From positions 1-64,000 of the forward strand of contig JACATO010001024.1 of the NCBI GenBank assembly GCA_018389105.1: DNA of 64,000 nt, written 5' to 3'. This document shows positions 38,600 to 53,700 of this stretch, in pieces. The stretch's first letter is position 1, and every line of letters starts with the position of its first letter. The notes under the pieces were generated by a model, which saw only the letters and a program-made list of their open reading frames with translations, had not been told where the DNA came from and made no database searches. A program made the position numbers and the translations under genes. The stretch comes from Nautilus pompilius (lineage: Eukaryota; Mollusca; Cephalopoda; Nautilida; Nautilidae).

Positions 38600-39808
38600 T
38601 CAGGTGGTTCCACAGAAGAGTGAGCACTTGAAGTCGGTTACCATGGGCGGAAGATTTGCTTCGTGCAGAACCGCTTCCGTGGGCGTTGTGCGGATGTGCG
38701 CGATCGCTCTCGCCGCGTGGAGTTGGGCTCTCTCCAGCTTTGAGATGTTGGTGGCAGAGATCCACGGTGCCCAGGCTGGGGCAGCGTATTCAGCTACACT
38801 TCGCTGTGTGGCGATGTAGATCGGCCGGAGGTCTTGTTTTCGCCATCCCCAGTTTGTCCCACCTAGCGTTCTCAGTATGTTCGAGCGTTTGTGCATTTTC
38901 TGGCAGTTTTCCTGAACATGGCTTCCGAAGGTAAGGAGGCGGTCAAACCTGACCCCGAGGAAGGTCGGTGACTTCTTGCGGGCCAGTTCTGCTCCATTAA
39001 TGGAGATATGAGGCTGCCATTCGGTCTCTGCGCTGTCTAGGGTGAACTGCGTAGTCTCACACTTGCTTGAGCTTAGCGTCAGCTTTGCTTCGGAACTCCA
39101 ACTGGCGACCTTGGTGACTTCCTCCTGCAGTTGTGCGGCGGCGACTTCTTTGTCTCGTCCTCGGCGGGCAAGGGCGAGGTCGTCAGCGTAGGCGCTCACC
39201 ATCGTTGACTCGTCGAACTGGTCGAGGCGGTCGTTGATATAGACGACGAAGAGGAGGGGCGAGAGGACTGATCCTTCCGGAAGTCCTTCCTTGAAGGTGC
39301 GGCACCTTCCCGTAACGCCGTTGAGTTGGACTCTGGCAGTTCGGTTGGTGAGCCAGGCCGAGGTCCACTACAGGAAGCGCAGTGGAACACCCATCTGGAG
39401 CATCTTGTTAAGGAGGCCGGTTCTCCACACTGTGTCATACGCCTTGCTGAAGTCAAAGAAGGTCGCGACCGTGCGTTCCCAAGCTTGAAACCCGTCACTT
39501 ACATACTGCGACAAGCGTAGGCATTGGTCGATAGTGCATCGGCCCTTCCAGAAGCCAGCCTGCCAGGGGCTACGGAAGTTGTGCTCTTCTAACCACCAGG
39601 AGAGTCAATTCACGATGAGTCGTTCCAGCAACTTCCCGATGGTTGACGTCAGAGCAATTGGACGGTAGCTCGTGACTTCCTGGGGTTTTTCCCTTTCTTC
39701 AAGAAGGGGACGATGGTCGCTGTCCTCCAAGCTTGTGGGCACCATCCATTCACTCAGCTGTAGTTCAGGACGCTAACAATAGAAATTGCGCGCAGTCCGG
39801 GCGCAACC
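38600..39808 (-). pseudogene. LINE reverse transcriptase domain
   Basis: It is split over several frames. From the right: a KAGKAEGPDEV motif (about 39780-39830, RT finger region), KKGKNP (about 39690-39710), a palm motif A FFDFSKAYDTVW (about 39430-39470), a LPEGSVLSPLLF motif B (about 39255-39295) and the YADD catalytic box at the start of the last open piece (38600-39202). That piece continues through FLGVRFDRLLTF to the thumb and connection region. At least three frame changes, plus a stop after PLRFL near 39369, make it non-functional. Both catalytic motifs remain readable. Confidence 0.85.
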
Positions 39809-41195
39809 TCATCCGGTCCTTCTGCTTTCCCGGCCTTGACAGTCTTGATCGCCGCCGTCAGCTCTTGTCAAAGGGAGCCAAGTAGTCCTCGAAAACCTCT
39901 TCGGAATTCTCGTACAGCCCTCCTGCTCGACCGATCGCTCGTTCGCCAGCTGACGGAGGCGTAAGTCCTGTATGAAGGCGGTAGCTTTAGCCTTTCTGCT
40001 AACATACTCCCGCCCTCGATACATCAGCGTTTTTCCGACCTGTGCGGCGTTGGAGTCATTCAGGTTCTTCACCACCGTCCAAGCCTTCTTGGCGTCTTTC
40101 TCTTTAGCCACCACTTCTCGGTGGCCTCGCCAGACGGCCCGTTTCGCTTCTTTGGTTTTATGTAACACTTCCCGTGTCTTCCCCACCCACGCCTGGTGAT
40201 TTACCGCCATATTCCGTCGAAGCCTATTCCGCTCTTTAATTAGGCTCTTGAGTTCGTCGTTCATCCACGACGTATCATTCTTCCTGATTACTTTCATTGG
40301 CACGGCCCTGAGATCTGCATCCTTCACGCAGTCGATGAAGGTCTTGAGGTTGACGGACGGATCCATCGTCGGCTCAATCAGGAGGACGGTCTTTTTTAGG
40401 ATGGTCTTGAAGAGTGTCCAGTTTGCCTTTTGAAAGTTCAATCGCGTTCTTCGTCGTGTATGCTCTACCTTCAGTTGTTGGTCCCACCGAATGACGATGG
40501 GGAGGTGGTCCGAACTCAATTCATTCAGCGGTTCCAAACGGAAGCGGTCTGCGATGTCCGTTCCGACGATGGTGATGTCAAGGACACTAATACCTTGGCC
40601 CTGGTGGCAGCGTGCCATTCGAGTGGGTGTCCCATCGATCAACGATGTCATCCCGCCCTCCTCCATCCACTGGTGTAGTTCCTGGCCTCGCGTTGTTTCC
40701 CGGGCATACTCATCCCAGGAAACGTGGTGGGCATTCAAATCTCCGCAGATCACCGTTGGTTCACCTTCGTGGAGTTGTACCAGCCATTGTTGGTCGCCTT
40801 GTGCGTACGCCGATCTCTCAGGCGGCAGGTAGGCGTTGCTGACGATGATGTTGCTGCGTCGGGCGATGGGGATTATCACCTGTTGGAGCTCCAGGGCAGT
40901 ATGCAGCACGAGTGGCTTCTCCGAGTAGGGGATCCCTTGGCGCACGTACGTCATGAAGCCTCATCTCCGGTGTAGTTCCGCTCCACTGCCCGGTCTGTCT
41001 CGTCTCAGGCTATCATAGCCTCGGAGTCTGAGTGTGGGATCCCCTCTACCCAACTTAGTCTCTTGGAGCACGATCAGATCCAATTCCTTGTCGTCAGCAA
41101 GTTTCTGCAGCCCATCCACCTTCGTTGCCAGGCAGTCGCAGTTCCACTGGAGTATAGTTAGTTGCCGCCTCGTCAGAGTTGGCTAGGTGGTTTTG
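39809..41195 (-). pseudogene. LINE apurinic-type endonuclease domain
   Basis: It begins ILQWNCDCLATKVDGLQK (about 41140-41170) with LIVLQETKLG (about 41065-41100), the N-terminal Asn and Glu motifs of LINE endonucleases. An in-frame TGA near 40966 interrupts it just before GFMTYVRQG. An open 381-codon stretch (39809-40954) follows, with GDLNAHH (around residue 71), SVLDITIV (around residue 126) and SSDHLPI (around residue 148), the catalytic Asp-Asn-His set. Its C-terminal part runs into the linker to the RT. Confidence 0.85.
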
Positions 41196-41315
41196 CGATC
41201 GTGGTCCGTCGGGGTTGAGGCTGGTGCAGGAGTAGAAGGGCAAAGGTGACACACCCAGGTGTTGGCATCCCAATGCTGTCGTGGATCCTCACAGACCGCT
41301 TCATCAAATAATAAA

Positions 41316-43047
<1,732 letters not shown>

Positions 43048-44165
43048 GACCTATTGAAAAGTTTCAGAGCCGGGACCCTTTTGAGCAAACTGCAAACAGC
43101 AGTTAGGTTTCGGTGAGATCCCCTTCCAAAAAGTTACCTTGATTTTTTTACGCACTCTTGGAACAGCCACCATAAACCATTCTTGGAGTCGGTCGCAGCT
43201 GAGTGGAGACAGCGTCTGTGTATACCAGGCGTCGGCCCCTCAGAAAACGCTGCATGCTGGGAATGAAATCACAAAGTGCGAATTTCCTTGAGCGCAAAGA
43301 ATGCGGGGGTAATGGAAACTCACAAACTCGCGATTGGACGAAAATTCACGTCGATAAGTGATGTGGCATGGCCTTTTGATAAGACGAGTGATGAAGTTTT
43401 CGTAATAGAGTACATGGAGTATTTGCCCTTTGGGGAAAAAAAACGCTCTTGACAGAAGAACAACACGCTGAGCATCGGTTTTTGAGTGTCTAACTCGTTT
43501 TGACGAAGATACCATACACAAAATTCAAGATCTTCGTCTTGTGGTCTTACGGGCACACCCACAGTTCGAACTCTATGGTGACATGGTCCAAAATGGTTGG
43601 ATCTTCATCTGTAGCCGTTTTCAGTTATTTGCACCTCTCATGTGGTTGCTGTTGCTGCTCTTTCGACGATATCCTGCAAACAAAACGTACACCCCCACGA
43701 TGCATTTTCAAATCTTTTCGTAAGCATTTCCTGAGAAAATAAATCACTCAGGGTACTAATCGTCGACGCTGTGGTACTGATTGGTTGGCGGCGGTCACTT
43801 ACGAGAAGTTGAGAAATAGTCTGCCATGGGCCGTCACTAAGGCTTGCAGATGGATGTCCACCACATTTGTCACCGTCGACGGATTCATCAGTCTAACGAA
43901 TTTTTTTTTTGCTTTTACGTATAAACGATGCTTACACTCAGTATCCATCCGGTAGGCGACAGTTAACAGTGGTGATGAGTCCGAGACGTTTTTTCCAACC
44001 CATTCATAACAACTGATGATCTGACGCTGCCCAAACACTATGAATATCACTCTGAGGACGCATGGAGCCATCTATCGCCGAGTAAGCGAACAGGTTCAAT
44101 ATAAGTAGTCATATTAATGACGTCTCTCGCTGTTCACATGTTCTGGAACTTTTGGGGAAAAATCG
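43048..44165. mobile_element. Possible degenerate DNA transposon (mariner-like ends)
   Basis: The left end has GACCTATTGAAAAGTTTCAGA and the right end, read inwards, has CCCCAAAAGTTCCAGA. The two share AAAAGTT.CAGA. The segment between is more GC- and CpG-rich than its flanks and has several short open frames on both strands. None gives a transposase motif I trust. Mariner is suggested by the ends only. Confidence 0.3.
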
Positions 44166-47100
44166 TTGTATGCAGAAAGTGTTCGAAATTCAGTTTAAAA
44201 AATTGAAATACAATAACTATACATGGAAATGTTGAATTGTGCCTCATCTTTTGCTAGATTTGTAAAATTATGTAATTTTCTTTGAATTCCTACTTTATAA
44301 ATTTTATAATTTAGTTTCAGTATAGTTAAAGGCATAAAGACCGGAAATCTGACATCTGCCATTTTATTAAAATATAGTTCGTCAATATTTTATTTTGAAT
44401 TTAGTGTTTCTCTATCTATTTTATTAAACAAGTCGTTCTAGGTATTCATGATACGACCCCAAAGATCATTATCGTAAACTTCCTTCCGTTTATTAAGTTT
44501 GGATTTAAATGCATTCATTTATTCATTTTTTTTTTAATATTTACAAAGCAAAATTGCCGTTTCTCTAGGTGATATACTGTACGAAGCGAAGGTCCCAGTT
44601 TTAATTTAACGCTTTATCTGTTTAACAGGATAATTAACTCTGTGCACTAATCTGGAGCCGAAAACAAATTATGGAAAGTCATTTCACCCTCTATGTAAAT
44701 ATTTCCAGTGTTGGGGGGGGATGGTGCTAAATTCGAATTTCTGAAAGTTTGTGTGATTGATTAGCTTGCCTGGTCTATTCTTGTATTATTAGCATGATTC
44801 TATAAATGAAAGTCTCATTAAAAGCCAAGACGTGCCGCTCACGTAATTCTTTTATACGGGTAGTGCTTTTTTTCCCTATTTTACGGAATAAATGCAAATT
44901 ACTTCAGCAGAGAAGAGTCCACCCTAATTCTGACAAATGCTATATGGTGCACCAAGAACTATATTCACGATGCAACCAAAAGGTATTTATCCCAGTACTA
45001 CGGTATACAAAAGAAAATATGGTAGATAAGTACATGAAAACAACAACATGGCAGCCGGAAATGAACAGGTCCTTCTCCCACTCTACATAGTATACAGCGG
45101 TTTATTTACAAACGTTTTGAACCACGCGACTTATTTTTTTTCAATCAAAATATCTAAGGTTTTCCGCCCACACTCGAAACTGTCCTGCAGCTGCTCGGTT
45201 TATTTTTTACAGCAATTTCTTTCTTTTCATTATGAGTATTGGGTTTTCATACAACGTCTGGAAGCAGTATTCAGAAAAGATCCAAGAAGCCAACACTTCT
45301 TGACTTTTACAGATTAGCAGAGTTGGGCTTTAGACAATCAAACTGTAGCATCTAAAATCAATTTGATTTACCAGAAAAGCAATATTTCTTTTCTTTCCAA
45401 AGGCTCGCCGAGTGCGTTCTTTTATAATCGGCCACGCGCTAGGATGCAACCCATTTGTACGCTCCTTGAAACTGATTATTAAAAAGATTACATCAAAGAT
45501 CTGGTTTTATTACCTGAAAGCTCTTTTGAGTGATTGGCGACGGTCTGAAGTTTCTCTTGTTTTTGTGGGGGGGAGGGCGAAAAAAAGAAAAAAAACTTTA
45601 AAAGTGGGAATTAACTGGGTGCTATACTACGTGGACAAAGATTTTAGTGTGAGAACTGGCGAAAGGAGTCACGACAAACTAGTCATTAATTGTATTGAGA
45701 GCGACCATGATCCAAAGCGAAGTAGCAGGTGAATGGTCAATTAAAATAAACTTACTGTAGTGCCAAACAAGTACATAAAAGTTCACAGGTGGAGCCGACC
45801 GACTTTATTTTGACGCTAAAGTGCATCTCTGCGTCAACTTTAACGACTCGCCTGAAGTACTAAGAATGAACTTTACTTACGCGGTCTCTACGTGGCTCTT
45901 ACTACATTTCATATTTAATGTCGCAAAAATGTGTTTTTCTTTTAGCTCTTAGAAAACCAATATCTAACCACTACATTGCCGGGATACCTACCCGCTCTAC
46001 GCTGTTTATATCAGGCTGCCAATGGCTAAAACAACTATCCAAGAGGAACAAGCGAGCAAACAGTTTAAATTAACATCCTAATTTAGTAGTGGGTAGGAGG
46101 CCATTTTGACCTACACGAGATCTCCGGGGAGAAAAACGATATTAATTTTGAATTGAACCTGTTGATTGAATCACTTTTAAAGATTATGACGGTAGTTTAT
46201 TAAATTAATCAGAAATTGTGCTACTGAACCAAGTTGATGGTTTAGCCACTTATTACGCACCATAAAGTGGCCTGGCCTTAGGTAGCGGTTATATCCACCC
46301 CCCTGACTAGCACTACGTGTACTGTACGTAAGGGGAGGATGGATTAATTTCTGTCGGTTCTTATCATCCCGGTTATCTTATGATGTACCGTTTACTCTTC
46401 CATCGTGGTGAGTTTTGCGGTGGAAAAAGTTACATTTCTTTGCGGACAGGTAGAGCGGTTGCAACCTTAATTGGACAGCGCACGTCGACTGTGTATTATT
46501 TTAAGCTCAGTTTTCTTTCCTCTCCAACAGAAGTGAGTCCGCGCCTGGCGTAATAACCTGCTGGCACCCAGCCTCACACACGTCCTGGTCGTCACAAGAC
46601 GGAAGGACGCCATCGCCCGAGGTCTTTTGATCTCAACTCTATCCGGTTTTTGGGGGGGTTGGATACTCTGGTGTTACTAAAAACCTTGGCAGGAGTATCT
46701 GGAACTGGATGTGAAAAAAAACAGCTTCAGGCCAATGTGCAGTAGCTTAAAACCTTGCCTAGATTCCGAAATACCTACATCCAAAATTTGGTGCCTATAG
46801 TGCTACAGTCTGACCATGAAAGAGTAACAAACAAGCACTTAAAGAGGAAAACCCTTACGGGAGTCATCTCGGGCTAACGGAAAAAAGAAAAGCCGTTACG
46901 CCTTAACACCGAAGCAACAAATGAAACTTCCGCCTAAAATTTAAAGGTAGGAAGAACGCATCCGGAAAGTTCCGTACAGCACAGGGAAAAAAGTTCTCAC
47001 TTCGTGTTCTGGCGCTCACATAACAGGACTTAACAACTAGGCGACCCCTCCCCCTTCCCTTGCGTGCTGTCTACCGCGGTCATCAGACATTTTTTTGAAA

Positions 47101-47584
47101 ATCCGACCAAAAAAGAAAAATTAAACAGTAAATAACAGGGAAAATCCTTAATCAAAGCACCTGACGTCACATTCGTGTTGTCCCCGTGTTAAATAAAGAT
47201 TACCTGATTGAAAGATTTTAAAATTGCTTTATTTTATTTTTGGAATCAAGAAAGATTTCTTTTTCTCCCCTTAATTTTATACTCGGTATATTTATTCATG
47301 TAAGCAGCACATTTATCGGTAGACGCAGGGAGGCTAGCGTCTTAAATAAAACATCGAAATGAATTCTCAAAGGGAATTCCTGTCTAAGCTTGGTCGTAGG
47401 TTTCTCCATTCTCGCGATCTGCTGATGTTTTTCTTTAATTTAGAAAGAGAAAACTGATGCTGGTTTATGGCGGCTTTGTTATTAAATCAATATTCGTTTG
47501 TTTGTTCTTTTTTAATATGCGATTTTACCATTCAACAATCAGATATAAAAAAAAATACATGCCAGCTTTAAGAGATGTAAATCA

Positions 47585-47705
47585 GCGCGCACACACTCAC
47601 ACACACTCATATACACTCACAACACTCACATACAGTCACACGCACTCACACACACTCATATACACTCACACACACTCACATATACACGCGCACTCACATG
47701 CACAA
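47585..47705. repeat. CACACT/CACTCA-type microsatellite
   Basis: About 120 bases of imperfect CACACTCA and CATACACTCA units. Confidence 0.85.
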
Positions 47706-50700
47706 ACAATCGCATGTATCTGTGATTTCTCTTTGCGCAGTCAAAATTCACCAATGTGTGTATGCAGTTGTTTAAAGTAATAAATATGAAATAAGAAAAT
47801 AATATTTAGAAATTATAAAGGAAAAGACGAAGGATATCAATAATTCGTAGAATCCATATTTGGAAAATAAAATTTCTTTAAAAAGTTTATTTTAGATATA
47901 ACCAAAAAAAGCTAAATCCAAATATAAAAGATGCTAAAGATACAACCACCTTTGCAAATTTCTTTAGTGATATCTATGAAGACTGTTATCACCTCACACT
48001 TGCAGCAGCGACTAAATCTATTGCATAACTTTGTTTTTCAACAAAATGTCGACTGTTCACTGTGTTACAAAGCAAAACTGCATTTTTATCATAATAAACC
48101 CAACCAAGCCGAATATTCTGTTATTCATATGAAAGCTGCTCTGTGCGTCCTTAATTTAGTAGTTTTGTGTGCGGATACAGCCAGACACCAATAAACCTAT
48201 CAAGCAAATAAATAAAAAAAATATTTGGCATTTTGTTTTACCGAAGAGAACTATTTTAACAACCGAAATACTTCCATCGTAAGTTAAAAACAAAACAAAA
48301 GCTTAAACATTGCATTATCCAATGTATAATTATACAAAAAAAATAATCAAAATTATTTCGGATGGTGCAATACTTTTGGCCGCCGCTGTTGGCGACAATG
48401 AATTTTAAAATATAACAAATTCCAAGATATGTAGGAATTTGCTCAGAATAAAGTAAAGATAACTTCTAGTCCAGTGACAGTTTACCAACAAATCGATTAA
48501 AAAACCTCTCATTTGCTTTCGGTTTTGATTCATCTATAAATAAATAAATACATTAATTAATTAACTAGAACATTAGTCAGGGATCTTTATAGGATTTTAG
48601 CTTGATCTATAAACGCATAGAAATTGGTAACGATTTCAGATGCAATGAAACAGATGACTCTTTTCTACCACTAGCAACTGACCGGGTGCACTGTAATTCG
48701 TCCGTTCACCAGAAGATCAGTACTTCGCAGTGCCTCTAGCCTTGGTCGTCTCAACGAATCCCGTTCATAAGATGGCAATGGTTTGACCTCTAAACACAAT
48801 CGTAGCACAAAACGTTGAGATGGAAACGCTTTTGCTGCGAAATATCGGACAAGTACATTTGACAGGTTTCCGTATACATAAAATCATGTATCTCCATACG
48901 CTAATAGTTCTGATTAGAGAACATCTTTGGTTCATCGGCAAAAGTGGGATTTTCCCGGTAAGTGCGAGTTGTTTCTGATCATGAATTTCTATTCAAGCAG
49001 ACAGATCAGTGGTTCTTAATAGAAACCATTAGAGTTGAAATAAAGATGAATTTCCGTCGAGTCTTCTACTCCGATCTTCCTTTTGAGGTGTAATTTATTT
49101 AATCTCGCGATACTTCTAATATTGACGATGTATTACACTGCTTGGTAATCAAACCAGCTCCGTTAAAATATAATTTTATTTTGAATATCATTATAAAGTT
49201 CAAATATTTTTCCATTTTGATTTTTTTTTGCGTTTGTTCACTTCCTACGCGGCCTTCGTATTGAAATAAGTGCTATTTCAAGAATAAGCCCCTCCCGAAC
49301 ATGACTTCAATTATGGTTGTCCTGCTGATACTGAGTTCTCTTCTCTTGATACCTTTCCTACAAGAAGAACCCTCTAAAACTCAGTAAATATCGATCTGAT
49401 TCGTGTACGTTTACACATGCTACTCTTGTGCTTGTATTTGTGAGAAGCGTTACCATGTGTATCAAAGCCAGCTGAACAGAAAGGTCCCTTCGGATATTGA
49501 CAGATTTACTCCTGATATCTGATGGTGGCCCAAGCAGAGATCTAAGAACGTTCTTAAACCTTTGCACCTAAATTTTACATGGCGCAAGTTTGCTTGCCTA
49601 AGGAAGATCTAACTTTGGAAAGTACCAACAGCATAGATGCTTGGACCCTGAAGCTAAAGTTGACAGATCTTTTTTTGGCATTCTGATCTAAATATATGCA
49701 ATGAGTTTTTTTTTTTTAATTTTATCAAGATAATCTGGTCGCGTAGCTTGTTTGTCTTATTTCTTTAATATTAACTAAAAGAAAAGCAATTTATCGTAAT
49801 TTTATCCTTAAATATCTTCGGTTAAAGTTAGTTTATGATAATAAGCTTTGCCAGACCATCTGTACAAGGATGTCTTCTGCGCGCGGTCAGTAGTGTATAT
49901 ACAGTTTATTTTAACGTTCACTTATACAAAATATTAAATTCAAATATAATAAATAATAATAATAGTAATAGTAATAACAATAAAACCCTCTATTTTTTCA
50001 AATTTAATTTTGTTTATTTTCTGATATCTATAGTGATTTATATCATACAAAGCTTAAAATCTTATCAGCTCAAATAGAGAAACAAACTTGTATTACCATA
50101 TTTTAGTAGAAGTAAGATTCTGTTGTTTTTATGCTTTAAATCTAGAACTTTGTTCTTTCCTGACGCCTTGAGATATTTCAGAATGTCAGCATGCATGTGA
50201 AGCATAGCAAAGTAAACAAAACCTCTAAATTTGATTTGGGAAGACAGCACTTCATAATGTGTTCACTTTCTTACTAATGCCATATAAGCCTCTTAAAAGT
50301 GAATATCTCTGCTTGACGACTTTTAATGTAAGATCACATAGTAAGAGCGAAATATTTTTGTTATATTTGTAAAATATTTTAAAGCTATATTAATATCAGT
50401 TCACTTATAAACATTCATGATAATTTTAAATTATAGTTTCAAAGTATTTTAAACTGAAAACTATACATACAATATTTAAATGTAATGGCATCCTTAAACT
50501 GATACATTTTCTTTTAGATTAATCCTGTTCCGGCACTTGGTTTGTATACATGTCTCAGTGATTGACAGAAACTCGGCCATCCTAGATATTTCATGGAAAA
50601 AAATGTTTTGTATTTGTGAAGAAAGCTTTTTTATTCTACCAAGATAGAACCTATTCTTCCTTTGCTTCCTCATCGCGGACAGCATGAGATGTCTGAAAGC

Positions 50701-53700
50701 TCCTTTGTGCCTTATGGTTAAGATAAGTATGACCTAATTTCAGTCGTTTGATCATCACATAAAAATGTCTTGGCAAATTGCCTGTATCCATCTTCTGTTC
50801 AGACGAACACCCGCTGGATGCTCTTAGGATGTTCCGAAAAGACCTGCTTTTCTGATCTTGGTCCACAGTTTTGCTACTGCAACTATTTTTGAAGCAGCAA
50901 AGACTATCTCTGCAATCTTTTGCAGACGCTTTTTATTCATTTTGACACAATTCGCCTGATACTTCATATTCTGAATATTCCTACGTGCCAACACCCCGAC
51001 CGAAAACTTCAAATATTAATATTGGAATTTTTAAAGTTATTTGACAAGGTGAAATTTTAGTTTTTACCTCCAAACTTGTTGTGAAATTACCGACCTTTCG
51101 GAAGCAGGGTTAGGGTTAATGAAAAAGAAAAAAAAACCACTTCCTGCCAAAACCGCATTCAGATGCTCAATTAGACAAACATCTGTAATTGTACTGGCCA
51201 TGGGATATACCATAAATCTCCTTTATGTTCCTCAAATCATGAATTCACAATGTGGAGAGGAGCTTTTCGTCTCTGGAAGTCGCCGCTTTCAACAGAGCAT
51301 TTATAAAGCATCGACCTCGGAAATGATAACGAAGTAAACTTTGGCATCATTTTCCCTTTTAAGAGGAACAAAAAGAACCGAAATAGATCCCAAAATATGA
51401 CTTTACCATTGAAGGCCTATGCAGCTGGGAATGCACAAGAGAGATCAAGTGATTCGTGTAGCTCTCTCTAAAACTGTTTCAACTACTGTGGCACCTGCTA
51501 GACAAGTGCCCACTGTCAGACCTTTATTGAACACTAAAATGTTTGCTTTTACCCATATCTGTTTAAATGACTGCATCTGTGCTTGGTACACCTGTCATGG
51601 CCAACCTAATTTTAATCTGCAGATCAGGTCAAGCTCAAGCCTGAAAAGATTCGTAAATCCTAATAAAATGGCCAGCAAGTGTACATTAATTTATCGATTT
51701 TCTGCGCAATCTAATAATCAACTTTCGTCAAATAACATTCAATTTACAAAGGTTATGCTGGTATATATACCAGCTGTACAATCTATTCAACTTACTCGAT
51801 CAGTCGTCATATAGTTCAAATCTTGCAGTGACAATGAGATACCAGCAAATGATACATTGGGCACAAGGCTTCTTTTCTTTGTTTGGAAAATATGTGTATA
51901 ATGCTGTTTCACTCCTGGGAATAAATTATTTAAAGAAGCATTTAAATAAATCGAAACCTAAGGTCACTTTTATGAAATGTTGTTCCACTCAGACAAAATT
52001 ATTTTCATTAAAAATATTTAGCATAAAAATCTTTGATAATGCGTATATATATGCTCTCATCCCTTTAGGACAATATTTATTCATATAAAATGTAGTTTAG
52101 CAAAGAGAAATATATACCTTTTCACACTTATCTACAATTTTAACATATTTAAAAGTTTTAATATCATAATGTAAAAACATTATTTCTCCTAGTAAAACCA
52201 AACACTTAAAAGTGAGATGATAAAACAAATAGTGGCATCTAAACCAAACAGACCTGTCATTTCGCCCTTGGCATTTCAACCTTATCTGCTTGGACCTTAT
52301 GGATGACAGAATATATTTGAAAAAAATTTTCCACGATATTAACGCTATATGTTTTGCTTACAATTTTGTAATAAAGGCCGTCTCTAGTTTTTCTGAAGCA
52401 GCGTATTGTATCAACATTTCCACGCAAATGGACGTTCGAGTTGAGGCTGCAGTAAAAATGTAAGTCGGACAGCAGAAAGGGACAACCCTAGCTCTCACTT
52501 TCCGGATATTTATCCTTCATTTTTACAGACAGGGATTAAATATTAAAAACAATAAACGTGATGTCATGGATGGAATGTCTGGGTTTAGTTCATTGGAAAA
52601 CAACTGCAAATGAAAGAAAATATGGTTTCGTCATAGTATCCTCGTGCCTGATTAAATTTTAAAATGGGTTCCATGAAATATTTGATATTTCATGCAGTGA
52701 AGCAAATACCTCATGCGGATAGTCTTGTGATTGTTGAAATTAATTATCGAAGAAGTAAAGATCGTATCTAATCAATGAGACCCGTGGTAAGTGATCAGAT
52801 GCAGGGTTGTTTATTCAAACACTCAGCGAGTAGTAACTCAAGAGGATAGCCGCTCACGTGCCCAAAGCCAACACCACAAGAAATAAAGCCTTAACTAAGT
52901 AATCTAATACAGTCAACTTAGATCATTACTCGCAAGCCAGAACATGCACGTCACTGGATAGTGAACGAAACAAATATAGTTAATGACAGACAGCTTATTT
53001 ACTTGTATTGATTCGTCTTGTTTTACATTTTATAGCACAGTTTTGGGCGTATATTCCAAAGTGGCGAGTACAAAATGGAGGCTCTTTTATCCCAAATGAA
53101 AGCATCTTACGGACGTAAGGCAAGATCGACAAAGCCATCTATATTAAGACGAAAAGGAAGGCCAGAGTTTGCCACCGGCGACAAAACCAGAGCACGTACA
53201 GGGCTTACAAACTACCAGGCAAAAGCGAAAACCACAACATTCCCGTTGAATGTGAAAGGGTGGCGTCAAACTTTTACGGAGAAGCCACAGAGTAGTAGTC
53301 CCATTTGCTGCCATTCTCACATCACCTTGCAAAGAAAACGAAATGAATAGGAATCGACGAATAAGCGACTAATCAACGCATTAGCGAAACATCGCTACAA
53401 GTGCATCTTCATCAGTTAATCCCAGTCAGTGAGGCAGACTCATCTCTTTTTTACTCTTCTCTTAGCCAGTAAATAGAGGATTTTTCCTAGTGCCGCCGGC
53501 TTTTCTCTTAAAATGAAACTGAAATCTGTGTAGAAACAGACTTTGTTTACTGTTAAGCTACAACCAATTTTGGCGACTATTTAACTATTTTAATAGAATT
53601 TTAGCTAACCCAAACTTAATACTTTTTAAACGTGCGTGAACAATTTAGACAACAAACCGCTATCATTCATTCACGTTCAGATATAGATTAATGGTCTCTG

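Larger units (their letters stand above)
37539..41315 (-). mobile_element. Non-LTR retrotransposon (LINE) with EN, RT and RNase H; 5'-truncated, degenerate
   Basis: The minus strand carries, 5' to 3', a cysteine-rich tail, an apurinic-type endonuclease, a reverse transcriptase and an RNase H. That order is typical of I/Ingi-like or other RNase H-bearing LINE clades. At about 41250-41290 a WVCHLC motif resembles the end of a PHD-like finger; the first half of that finger is absent, so the copy is 5'-truncated there. The element is clearly GC-rich, unlike the AT-rich DNA on both sides. Several stops and frameshifts lie in the RT, so the copy is inactive. The exact 3' end is not visible; I see no clear poly-A tail or target duplication. 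Confidence 0.9.

Noticed and set aside
37542-40975. Plus-strand frames of up to 113 codons across the LINE
   Set aside because: They are antisense shadows of the minus-strand endonuclease, RT and RNase H.
51419-51814. 131-codon plus frame
   Set aside because: Composition and motifs look random; no splice or start context.
53075-53350. Basic 91-codon plus frame after an acceptor-like site
   Set aside because: No recognised domain, another frame is equally open across the putative junction, and no partner exon.
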